A stretch of DNA of 12,320 nt from Candidatus Sigynarchaeota archaeon (GTDB lineage Archaea > Asgardarchaeota > Lokiarchaeia > Sigynarchaeales > Sigynarchaeaceae). Location of the stretch: positions 1-12,320 of the forward strand of contig JAUQYW010000686.1 of assembly GCA_030587525.1 (NCBI GenBank), written 5' to 3'. This document shows, piece after piece, positions 1-6,508 of the stretch; positions within the stretch are counted from its first letter, which is position 1, and each line of letters starts with the position of its first letter. The notes under the pieces are model-generated. The model was not told where the DNA came from and made no database searches. It saw only the letters and a program-made list of their open reading frames with translations. The translations under genes and the position numbers were made by a program.

Positions 1-63
1 TAACCATAAATTTTGCCGGAATATGATCCAGAACTTAACTGCGCGCTTCGATCTCATACTCAT
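1..63 (-). CDS. Possible 5' end of a leftward gene cut by the window edge
   Basis: A leftward reading frame starts with ATG at 61-63 (a second ATG lies at 55-57) and stays open to base 1, giving about 21 residues that begin MSMRSKRAVKFWIIFRQN. A basic start followed by a hydrophobic stretch would suit a membrane protein such as a permease, but 21 residues cannot support a family call. A weak TATA-like stretch (CCTATAG on the minus strand, near 112-118) lies about 50 bases upstream. A competing reading is the last codons of a short leftward frame that ends with TAA at 35-37 and encodes VRLSLAAPGRDEYEIEARS in GC-rich codons. That frame has only a TTG start at 238 and an AT-rich first half, so I do not call it. 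Both readings are weak. Confidence 0.2.
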   Translation of the reverse strand, partial: MSMRSKRAVKFWIIFRQNLWL

Positions 64-251
64 CACGGCCAGGCGCGGCAAGCGACAGCCTCACCCGGGC
101 ATACAATTGTCTATAGGATTGAATTTTTAAAAGCTCTTTTGTCTTAATGAAAGAGATCCTAATTGAGCAGCCATCAAAAAGTAAGTTGATCTTGCACAAG
201 CAATAAACCTCGCGAGTAAAAGAAAAGTTAATTCCCAATAAAACGTGAAAG
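64..251. other. Intergenic stretch downstream of the ATPase, no firm gene
   Basis: AT-rich DNA follows the ATPase stop. On the minus strand it carries pyrimidine-rich tracts (about 215-227) and a T5 run (176-180) that could serve as the ATPase terminator. I see no convincing coding region, RNA gene or repeat here. Confidence 0.5.
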
Positions 252-2444
252 TTACTCGATCTCGCGCATATTGCTGCATTTCGGGCAGATCAAGGAAAGC
301 TTCTCCTTGCAAGCATCGGATGCAACCTCGGCAACGAGAGATTTCCAGCACACGAGGTCGCCATCCCGCTTGACCATCTCGCGCCCGTGGTGTTGCGGGT
401 AGGTGAATGAAGTGTTGCAATTCTTGCAATATACCTTCGTTGCTTCCACTTCTAGTTGATCCTGGGAAATATCCTGAAACTTCGATTTGTAGTTAAACAC
501 CCTAAAGCCGTTGAGGATGACGAAGAGCGATACACCCATATCCCCGATGCCCACGGCAAGAGCGAGCGTCATCAGGCCCATGACTGTGAGCACGGCGAAT
601 AAAACCTTGATGATGATAGACAGCCAGATGTTCTGCCGAACGATGTGGTTTGCCATATTCTTGATATCGAGCAGGACCAGGATCTTAGTAAGGTCATCGT
701 TCAGGATCGTGATGTCCGCGGATTCCAGGGCAACATCCGTTCCCGACTTGCCCATAGCAATACCCACGTTGGACTGGGTGAGGGCGGGCGCGTCGTTGAT
801 CCCGTCACCGACCATGGTAACCTTGGTGCCGCGATCCTGAATATCCTTTATCTTTCCCAGTTTTTGCTCTGGTAATAAATTCCCGTATCGCTCGTCCACG
901 TACAAGCAATCGCCGATAGAATCAACCGTCTGCTGCGTGTCGCCCGAAATGATCATACTCTTGATTTTTCGGCGCTTCAACCCACGCAACAAGATGGGCG
1001 CCGAAACACGGAGGTTGTCCCGGATCGTGAGCATGCCCAGGTATTCATTTCCTCGGGCTAATAAAACCGGCGTCATACCGGAGAATAAATATGGCTTGAA
1101 ATCTTGCTCGGGGATGGCAATTCCTTGATCCTTGAAGTATTGAATAGAGCCAACATGATACTCCACGTTGCCAATCTTTCCTTTTATTCCCTTGCCTCTC
1201 ACTTCAGAGAAATCAGCCACAGGGAGTAATTTCACATGATTATCGCTACTCATTATAGCTTTTGCGATGGGATGGTGGGAATTTGCTTCCAGGCTTGCGA
1301 TGAACTGCAGATTTTGCTCGCGAGATATCTTCCCGCCGTACGGGACGTTGTCATGAACTTTTAATTTTCCTTCCGTGAGCGTTGCGGTCTTGTCGAAGCC
1401 AAACATCTTAACTTGGTCGAGGGCTTCGATATATCGACCGCCCTTCACAAGTATCCCTTCCCGGGAAAGCTTTGTCAAGGCAGCCACCATCGATAGTGGC
1501 GTTGACAGCGTCAGTGCGCATGGGCAAGATATCACGAGCAAGATTAACCCGCGATAAATCCAGGGCAATGGCTCATCATGGAAAATCAACCAAGGTACCA
1601 TGATGATGAGTAAAGATGCCAGGAAAATTGCCGGCGTGTAATACCGCGCAAATTTTTGGATGAAGACCTCCGTTTTGCTCTTGTTCTTCTGTGCTTCCTT
1701 GATGCTATTCGTGATGCGCGCCAGCAACGTGTCACCTGATGCCTTCGTGACCTTTAACTCCACAAGGTTATCTCCGTTGATGCTGGAGGCGTAAACGAGA
1801 TCACCAACACCTTTGGAACGCGGTACGGATTCCCCTGTTATCGCATGCGTGTCGAAATACGATTCTCCTGCAATGATGTTCCCATCGAGCGGCACCTTCA
1901 TACCAGGCTTGATGACAATGGTGTCACCGACGTGCACCTCGTGCGTGTGCACTTGCTTCGTGCCGGTCTCGGTCTTCAGGAGCGCAACGTCCGGCGTGAG
2001 CTTGATGAGCTTGGAAACCGCATCCCTCGCTTTATCGGCGCTGAGATCTTCTAATCTCTCCGCGAACGAATATAGAAAGACCGCCATCGCACCTTCTTGC
2101 GATTCCAATATGAGAAATGACCCTATGGCTGCGACGATCATTAATGTCGACGCACCGAGCCTTTTTTCCTTCAACTCGTTCACAGAGACAAGTAGGATAT
2201 CGTGGCAAACCAAGACGACCGAGCCTATTGCAAATCCTTGGGAGAAGATAAAGTTTATTATGGCGACCCCGGTTGTTAGAATCGAGGCATCAATAAATAT
2301 AGAAACACCAAGCAAAATGCCAGAGGCCACCAGGAATTTCCAAAAATGCACCTTGAAGAATGACGATTTTTCCTCGGCTTGTTCATCGGGTTTGACCGAC
2401 AAGTCGCAGCACTGGTCGCAGTGGACACACGGCGTTTCTGCCAT
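252..2444 (-). CDS. P1B-type heavy-metal ATPase, likely Zn/Cd/Pb exporter
   Basis: This 730-residue membrane pump should export a soft divalent metal using ATP. Visible motifs in order are the actuator TGES loop (203-206), the metal-site CPC in the membrane (307-309), the phosphorylated Asp in DKTATLTEG (D351), the P1B-specific His-Pro (H391-P392), the nucleotide-domain glycines around 417-425, and the hinge GDGINDAP (546-553). After the hinge, K613 and D635 fall where ZntA-like (P1B-2) pumps keep Lys and Asp for Zn/Cd/Pb. The usual N-terminal HMA domain is absent: only about 33 residues with CVHCDQCC precede the first membrane helix. Instead a tail of about 60 residues after the last helix carries CxxC pairs at 673/676 and 720/723, more Cys at 699 and 712, and two His. 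The phosphorylation motif has Ala where Gly is almost universal. The ATG at 2444 keeps the N-terminal Cys cluster. The gene seems to be a single transcription unit with no ArsR or MerR regulator in the window. The family call is firm; metal specificity is inferred. Confidence 0.93.
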   Translation of the reverse strand: MAETPCVHCDQCCDLSVKPDEQAEEKSSFFKVHFWKFLVASGILLGVSIFIDASILTTGVAIINFIFSQGFAIGSVVLVCHDILLVSVNELKEKRLGASTLMIVAAIGSFLILESQEGAMAVFLYSFAERLEDLSADKARDAVSKLIKLTPDVALLKTETGTKQVHTHEVHVGDTIVIKPGMKVPLDGNIIAGESYFDTHAITGESVPRSKGVGDLVYASSINGDNLVELKVTKASGDTLLARITNSIKEAQKNKSKTEVFIQKFARYYTPAIFLASLLIIMVPWLIFHDEPLPWIYRGLILLVISCPCALTLSTPLSMVAALTKLSREGILVKGGRYIEALDQVKMFGFDKTATLTEGKLKVHDNVPYGGKISREQNLQFIASLEANSHHPIAKAIMSSDNHVKLLPVADFSEVRGKGIKGKIGNVEYHVGSIQYFKDQGIAIPEQDFKPYLFSGMTPVLLARGNEYLGMLTIRDNLRVSAPILLRGLKRRKIKSMIISGDTQQTVDSIGDCLYVDERYGNLLPEQKLGKIKDIQDRGTKVTMVGDGINDAPALTQSNVGIAMGKSGTDVALESADITILNDDLTKILVLLDIKNMANHIVRQNIWLSIIIKVLFAVLTVMGLMTLALAVGIGDMGVSLFVILNGFRVFNYKSKFQDISQDQLEVEATKVYCKNCNTSFTYPQHHGREMVKRDGDLVCWKSLVAEVASDACKEKLSLICPKCSNMREIE

Positions 2445-2486
2445 TTCAATCGCCGAGAATATTTCCGTTCATCAATTCCGGTCGCT

Positions 2487-2500
2487 TGTATAAAATAACA
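2487..2500 (-). promoter_or_regulatory. TATA-like box for the ATPase gene
   Basis: On the minus strand this reads TGTTATTTTATACA, close to the archaeal TATA consensus. It lies about 50 bases upstream of the ATG at 2444, which would leave a 5' leader of roughly 20-25 bases. No clear Shine-Dalgarno sequence is visible. Confidence 0.5.
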
Positions 2501-2612
2501 GTCCGTGCCCAAAAGAAAGTGCGTGTTATTAACCATACAAGGTCTTGGCGGGCTGCTTATGAAAATTAGGCAATAACTTGGTCTTGCACAAAAGCCATGC
2601 CCAGGAGATTGT

Positions 2613-2687
2613 TGGCCTATCGTGGAGATTTCTACGCATCGAGGCTCAACGAGTCGTTCTAGTAGAAACACTATAACGGATAGGCCA
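2613..2687 (+). repeat. Nested inverted repeats, possible structured RNA
   Basis: Three inverted repeats sit inside one another. The outer arms are TGGCCTATC (2613-2621) and GATAGGCCA (2679-2687), nine perfect pairs. The middle arms are TTTCTAC (2629-2635) and GTAGAAA (2662-2668), seven perfect pairs. The inner arms are GGCTC (2643-2647) and GAGTC (2651-2655), with one G-U pair that only works in plus-strand RNA. Together they would fold a 75-base transcript into one long interrupted stem. No known RNA family is recognised and no clear promoter points to it, so it may instead be a DNA element or chance. Confidence 0.3.
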
Positions 2688-2742
2688 TATTATAGAACCA
2701 GACGCAGCTTTATGTACCTTGCGTTGGTTATCTGGAACGAGT

Positions 2743-2766
2743 AAAAAATCTCAATCCTTTTAAAAA
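2743..2766 (-). terminator. Oligo-T terminator of the ThDP enzyme gene
   Basis: On the minus strand a T5 run (2762-2766) and a T6 run (2743-2748) follow the stop codon of the ThDP enzyme within 10-30 bases. There is no GC-rich hairpin. This is the archaeal T-tract style of terminator. Confidence 0.5.
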
Positions 2767-2773
2767 TTACTTG

Positions 2774-4525
2774 TCAATAGAAGTTTTGCGGAAGCAGTTC
2801 TTTGGGATCCACTATCACGTCGACGAGCTTGAACCCTTCAGTAGTGATTGCATCGTGTATGGATGGATCGAGGTCAGAAAGATGCTCGATTCGCATCCCG
2901 GCTCCACCGAATGCCTCAGCAATGCGTGCAAAATCCGTCGATGGCCTGTCCGTTTCATAATAACGACCTTGTTGGAGCAATCCTTGACCGAATTTCACGA
3001 AACCGAGGGCGGCGTTGTTTATAACGACTATCGTGCAATTTAATCCCAGCTTCTTGATCGTCTCGAAGTCGCTCACTCCGGCGTTCATAAGCCCTCCATC
3101 ACCCGTGAAAAGTACTACCCTGGAATTCCTTTCCCTGGTATCAAAGGTACCCATCGCGATGCACGTGCCGATCAATGCCCCGAGACCGAAACCGGTCGGC
3201 CCGACGCCGCGTGGGGTGATAATCTTACGCCCTATCGACTTCACGGGGTAGTATGGCCCGATCCAGCGGGCGCTGGAACTCGCATCGGTCACGAGATAGT
3301 CGCCGGCATCGAGCGCCGTTGCGATTGCCTTCAGCACGCGTTGTGGCTTGATGGGCTCCGCATTCATCCATTTGGCATCATCCTTTTCCCGGTATTTCAC
3401 GCACTCCTCGCGAAGCTCTGCAATATTCGCTGCACGGTGCTCGATCGTCGCCTTCTCATCGCCAGCGATAATACCACGTTCTTGAAGACCCTTGATAATC
3501 ATTAATAACGCTATCTTCGCATCGCCGGCCACGCCCCACGGGTGATAATACTTGCCGATTTCCGCTGGATCGATATCAATCTGGATCATATCCTTTCGAT
3601 CCGGTGGAAATTTGAAATATGCCGTGTCGTCTTCGGTCAATCGACTTCCCACGACGATCACCAGATCCGTAGCCTTCCGTATAAACTTGTTGTTCGGGGC
3701 CTCGCCGAACAGGCCAATAGTGCCAAGATAGACGTCGTTGCCATCGTTTTTTGGCATCATTATGCCCTTACCCGTGATCGTGGAAAAAACCGGGACACCG
3801 AGCATACCCGCCAATTTTTCCACCTCGGGATATGCAGCAGATTGAATCGCACCCCCACCTGCTAGAATTACTGGCTGGGATGATTTTCGGATCATCTCAA
3901 TGGCAAAATTGACCTCGCCTTCCGCTGGGCCATTCTTGCAACCATTGATCGAGCACGCGCTGCCACCTGATCTCGATATAAAATCCCCTGCTTGATTGTC
4001 TGCAGCGCTGAAGAGATCCTCAGGGATCACCACTGCGGTTGGACCAGGACGACCATTGATAGCTTGACGGATGGCATAATTGATGAACCGGGGCACATGA
4101 TCAGAGGAAAATGCCATGCTAACCCATTTCGTGACGGGTTTAAGCGTATCTACGACGTTGATGTCATGGGGAATGTTGAGTAGCACGTGCTGTTGCTTGA
4201 CCATACCCACGATGGCGAGCACGGGGCTAGATGCTCCTTTCGCTTCCGCGAGGGCCACTGGAAAATTCATAGCACCGGCTGAACCGGCATCGCACACACC
4301 GAGGGTTCCGGTCACGCGGGCATAGGCATCCGCGGCGAAGCCAGCGGTTCGTTCATCATTAAAAAGCACGTGTTCGATGCCTTCGGTGTTCAGAAGGCCA
4401 TCGTAAAACTCGAGCGTGTGGCCATCAGGAATTCCAAACACGTGTTTAACGCCATGATCCGCGAGCATACGTGCGATACCCAAACCGTTCTTGATCTTTT
4501 CTTTAGATTGTTCCTCAAGAGCCAT
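2774..4525 (-). CDS. Thiamine-diphosphate enzyme, acetolactate-synthase superfamily
   Basis: This 583-residue protein has the three-domain layout of the acetolactate synthase / pyruvate oxidase group (COG0028). The N-terminal PYR domain (about 8-175) carries the conserved cofactor-activating Glu in the NDERTAGFAADAYARVTG stretch (E58). The middle domain (about 203-350) has the GGG loop at 223-225. The C-terminal PP domain (about 395-575) has the ThDP/Mg motif GDG (475-477) ending in NN (503-504). Likely chemistry is decarboxylation or carboligation of pyruvate or another 2-oxo acid in the cytoplasm. I cannot tell acetolactate synthase from relatives such as pyruvate oxidase, sulfoacetaldehyde acetyltransferase or glyoxylate carboligase. 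No ilvN-type regulatory subunit gene and no ilvC follow, which argues against a standard biosynthetic role. The ATG at 4525 gives a normal N-terminus. The gene appears to be transcribed alone. A CACGTG hexamer lies at 4534-4539, just upstream of the start. Confidence 0.88.
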   Translation of the reverse strand: MALEEQSKEKIKNGLGIARMLADHGVKHVFGIPDGHTLEFYDGLLNTEGIEHVLFNDERTAGFAADAYARVTGTLGVCDAGSAGAMNFPVALAEAKGASSPVLAIVGMVKQQHVLLNIPHDINVVDTLKPVTKWVSMAFSSDHVPRFINYAIRQAINGRPGPTAVVIPEDLFSAADNQAGDFISRSGGSACSINGCKNGPAEGEVNFAIEMIRKSSQPVILAGGGAIQSAAYPEVEKLAGMLGVPVFSTITGKGIMMPKNDGNDVYLGTIGLFGEAPNNKFIRKATDLVIVVGSRLTEDDTAYFKFPPDRKDMIQIDIDPAEIGKYYHPWGVAGDAKIALLMIIKGLQERGIIAGDEKATIEHRAANIAELREECVKYREKDDAKWMNAEPIKPQRVLKAIATALDAGDYLVTDASSSARWIGPYYPVKSIGRKIITPRGVGPTGFGLGALIGTCIAMGTFDTRERNSRVVLFTGDGGLMNAGVSDFETIKKLGLNCTIVVINNAALGFVKFGQGLLQQGRYYETDRPSTDFARIAEAFGGAGMRIEHLSDLDPSIHDAITTEGFKLVDVIVDPKELLPQNFY

Positions 4526-4739
4526 AATCTAGTCACGTGTGATGTTGTTGATTGTCTGAATTGTAGTCGGAACTCTATTTCAACCTGGTCCTAATTGCGG
4601 ATAAGCAAGAAATTGGGGATTAAGAACGGGTTAAAACTTAAGAAAAATGAAAAAAAAACATCCCATATTTAATACAATAACCGTTGCAGAAACTCAAAAA
4701 TTGTTTTAACATCGAAACATTCCATATTTTAAGCAACAT

Positions 4740-4814
4740 GGGCGCGTCGCCTAGCACGGATCGGGCACTGGCCTTCGGAGCCAGTTTACGTCGGTTCAAA
4801 TCCGACCGCGCCCG
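4740..4814 (+). tRNA. tRNA-Arg (anticodon TCG)
   Basis: A full cloverleaf can be drawn. The acceptor stem is GGGCGCG (4740-4746) with CGCGCCC (4807-4813), and the discriminator is G4814. The D arm pairs 4749-4752 with 4763-4766, including one U-G, and has GG at 4758-4759. The anticodon stem CTGGC (4768-4772) pairs with GCCAG (4780-4784), and the loop CTTCGGA gives anticodon TCG at 4775-4777. The variable loop has five bases. The T stem GTCGG (4790-4794) pairs with CCGAC (4802-4806) around TTCAAAT. A20 and C35 match arginine identity. There is no intron and no encoded CCA. Position 21 is C rather than the near-universal A. It is the only plus-strand gene among leftward neighbours. Confidence 0.95.
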
Positions 4815-4820
4815 TTTTTT
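4815..4820 (+). terminator. Oligo-T terminator of the tRNA gene
   Basis: A run of six T directly follows the discriminator base. The next bases can form small alternative hairpins (TAGCAT at 4827-4832 with ATGCTA at 4844-4849). The T6 run alone is typical for archaeal tRNA ends. Confidence 0.6.
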
Positions 4821-5012
4821 CTATTCTAGCATCGAAAATAGAAATGCTATCCACTTCCCCACAGCTCCTTGGCTCATTAGGTGTTAACCTATTGAGAGCT
4901 TTATTGCATGGTAAGGTTTGTGGTTACACTTTTGAAATATCCTAAGAAATAGCTTTAAACGTATCCTACCGTTTCCCATACCTTCGCGGCGGTCGGAAGG
5001 GGCAATGGAATG

Positions 5013-5018
5013 AAAAAA
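5013..5018 (-). terminator. Oligo-T terminator of the zinc-ribbon gene
   Basis: A T6 run on the minus strand begins about 22 bases after the TGA stop (5041-5043), without a GC-rich stem. Confidence 0.45.
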
Positions 5019-5040
5019 TTGTTGCTTTTCGGGATTAATA

Positions 5041-5388
5041 TCATTCTTCTGGACCGTGCTCCGAACTCCACCAGTCAAGATAGTCCTTGTTTCGTTTTTT
5101 CTTGGTATCGTATTGCGTTTTTTCCTTTTGATCATCATCATACAAGGCGATATCTTGCTTGAGCTTGTCCTTCATCTTGTCGAATTCATCCCTTGTAAAC
5201 GACAGCCCACATGATTCACACACGATTCGCTTTAATGCTGCATTAAAGCGGGTCGTCCCCCCACATTCGGGGCAGCTTACTTTTCTTTGCTGGGACAAGT
5301 GCTTACCTCTGAACTTTATTCGACCGATCGATTCGGCCTTGGTTCGCGGGATATGCCGGGTAGACGAGCGAGATCCACGCGCTACCAT
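5041..5388 (-). CDS. Small zinc-ribbon protein of unknown function
   Basis: With the start at 5388 this is a 115-residue soluble protein. A basic N-terminal segment (1-37, many Arg, Lys and Ser) precedes one zinc ribbon, C39-x2-C42-x14-C57-x2-C60, in the context CPECGG and CESCGL. An acidic and basic helical tail follows and ends in a tryptophan patch (DYLDWWSSEHGPEE). Ribbons of this type occur in TFIIB, TFS and RNA-polymerase-associated proteins, so nucleic-acid or transcription-machinery binding is a reasonable guess, but no TFB core or other domain is present. The frame extends upstream to an ATG at 5421 and a GTG at 5454. I prefer 5388 because the residues upstream are hydrophobic and out of character, and because the TATA-like TTTATTTAA at 5408-5417 sits about 24 bases before it, as for a leaderless mRNA. 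A second TATA at 5465-5475 could start a longer transcript. Confidence 0.75.
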   Translation of the reverse strand: MVARGSRSSTRHIPRTKAESIGRIKFRGKHLSQQRKVSCPECGGTTRFNAALKRIVCESCGLSFTRDEFDKMKDKLKQDIALYDDDQKEKTQYDTKKKRNKDYLDWWSSEHGPEE

Positions 5389-5406
5389 AAGAAAATAAGC
5401 AGCCCA

Positions 5407-5418
5407 GTTAAATAAATT
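5407..5418 (-). promoter_or_regulatory. Proximal TATA-like box, zinc-ribbon gene
   Basis: The minus strand reads AATTTATTTAAC, centred about 24 bases before the ATG at 5388. This spacing would place the transcription start at or next to the start codon. Confidence 0.4.
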
Positions 5419-5453
5419 CATAGCATCGACGACATGACTAGGAAAAGGAATCA

Positions 5454-5480
5454 CGTGGCTTTCGACAATATAAAACCACG
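5454..5480 (-). promoter_or_regulatory. Distal TATA box inside an inverted repeat, zinc-ribbon gene
   Basis: The minus strand carries GGTTTTATATTG, a good TATA match. It overlaps the right arm of an inverted repeat whose arms on the plus strand are CGTGGCTT (5454-5461) and AAACCACG (5473-5480), seven of eight bases matching. A palindrome over a TATA box is a plausible repressor operator. The left arm overlaps CACGTGGCT, a 9-mer that also lies next to the PadR TATA box. Confidence 0.35.
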
Positions 5481-5510
5481 AAAAAATAAGAAAACAAGCC
5501 CTCTAAACCG

Positions 5511-5516
5511 AAAAAA
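5511..5516 (-). terminator. Oligo-T terminator of the Roadblock gene
   Basis: A T6 run lies about 35 bases after the TAA stop on the minus strand. A second T6 run follows at 5481-5486. Confidence 0.45.
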
Positions 5517-5550
5517 TTTTGTCGATGTTCTTGAACCGATGGCATAAAAT

Positions 5551-6294
5551 TTATTTGACCATGTACTTGTCGACAATCACCTTGATATCATCAACCAGCT
5601 TGTTCAAGTTGAATTTCATCAAGCCTTCCTTTACTTCCTTGTCGTAATAAACGACGATCAAGATTTCACCTGCTTTTTTCACGGTAAGCTTCGAAGTTTC
5701 GCTGGTAATCGTGAAATCAGTCAAGGATTGGAGTTTCAGGCTTTTTCCGATGATCGATGATTGGGTCATCATGGATCCCGCGAGCAGCGAAATGTCCTCG
5801 AGCATCACCTCTTCCGCGAGGGCCTTGGCGATGATATATCCCTCGTAATCAAAGCATGCCACGCCTTTCACCTTGGGGGTGTTCGCTGCGAAATGACGGA
5901 TAATGTCTTGCAAGTTGCTCTTGAGTAACTTCTCTTCTTCTGACAGCGCGGACTCGTCACGCTCGTCCAGCGACCGTCCCTTGAAAAAGGAGGATGAAGA
6001 AACGTGCGACGCCGGGCTTTTCTTGATCTCGGTCTCACTAAGCGCTTCCTCGTTCACGTAATCGATTCTGGTATACCCGCGTACCTTGTAATTCTGATCC
6101 AAGAAAATTTGCATGGCATGGCCGCATTGCGTGGACGTGTGTGGAATGAGCACGTTGACCAGCCCACCTTGCCCCAATTCCTTGATATTCAACGGGATCG
6201 CGACGGTAACCGCGTTTTTGCAAGTCGGGCATTTTAATTGGAATGTTTTCGACGATGCCGTGCTCTGCGGCATCGCGCTCTTCGGCGCGGACAT
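5551..6294 (-). CDS. Zinc-binding domain plus Roadblock/LC7 protein
   Basis: The protein has 247 residues from the ATG at 6294. Residues 18-80 form a small domain with C22-x2-C25 and C57-G-H59, followed by FLDQNYKVRGYTRIDYV. I remember this kind of module at the N-terminus of Asgard archaeal proteins, but I cannot check that here. A Ser-rich, charged linker covers about 81-122. Residues 124-245 match a Roadblock/LC7 fold: an amphipathic first helix, the strand GVACFDYEGYIIAKAL, a middle helix, the strand pair FTITSETSKLTVKKAGEILIVVYY, and a last helix. Roadblock proteins dimerise and act as regulators or scaffolds of small GTPases (MglB for MglA, Ragulator for Rag). A protein with two Arf-like domains is encoded two genes upstream on the same strand, so a partnership is likely but unproven. 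The frame continues upstream to 6360, but that ATG lies beyond the TATA box at 6341-6358, so 6294 is the better start. Confidence 0.85.
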   Translation of the reverse strand: MSAPKSAMPQSTASSKTFQLKCPTCKNAVTVAIPLNIKELGQGGLVNVLIPHTSTQCGHAMQIFLDQNYKVRGYTRIDYVNEEALSETEIKKSPASHVSSSSFFKGRSLDERDESALSEEEKLLKSNLQDIIRHFAANTPKVKGVACFDYEGYIIAKALAEEVMLEDISLLAGSMMTQSSIIGKSLKLQSLTDFTITSETSKLTVKKAGEILIVVYYDKEVKEGLMKFNLNKLVDDIKVIVDKYMVK

Positions 6295-6340
6295 GATGCT
6301 TCCATCAACAATATGTTTGCTCGGTAATAGACATTGCACG

Positions 6341-6358
6341 TATCTATATAAAAACTCC
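6341..6358 (-). promoter_or_regulatory. TATA box of the Roadblock gene
   Basis: The minus strand reads GGAGTTTTTATATAGATA, one of the best TATA matches in the window. It is centred about 55 bases before the ATG at 6294, leaving a leader of roughly 28 bases. It excludes the upstream ATG at 6360 as the start. Confidence 0.6.
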
Positions 6359-6474
6359 AATTATTGCGGAAAAAATGTCTATTTCACATTACGAGAAAGG
6401 TATGTTGGCAGCAAGTGCATTCAACCAGGATCCTCCGTCTGATACTTGCTTGAAACACGATAATAGTCGATTAT

Positions 6475-6480
6475 AAAAAA
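6475..6480 (-). terminator. Oligo-T terminator of the PadR gene
   Basis: A T6 run on the minus strand lies about 28 bases after the PadR stop codon and separates this gene from the Roadblock gene. Confidence 0.45.
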
Positions 6481-6508
6481 CAAGGACTTGAAAATCTAGC
6501 CCGGGAAC

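Larger units (their letters stand above)
2445..2773. other. 329-base intergenic region between the ATPase and the ThDP enzyme
   Basis: This stretch holds the ATPase promoter at its left end, T-tract terminators of the ThDP enzyme gene at its right end, and an unexplained nested inverted repeat at 2613-2687. The open frames crossing it show no domain and have poor composition, so I call no protein. Confidence 0.6.

Noticed and set aside
35..238. 67-codon minus-strand frame just after the ATPase
   Set aside because: It starts only with TTG, its first half is AT-rich and unlike a protein, and it has no recognisable domain. Only the last 20 codons look coding-like, which is too little.
1813..2493. 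Long plus-strand open frame (226 codons) opposite the ATPase
   Set aside because: It lies antisense to a gene with intact motifs throughout, has no recognisable domain, and is a by-product of the codon use of the ATPase gene.
4884..5141. 85-codon minus-strand frame overlapping the end of the zinc-ribbon gene
   Set aside because: It is a different frame of the zinc-ribbon gene and its downstream AT-rich DNA, with a low-complexity basic start and no domain.
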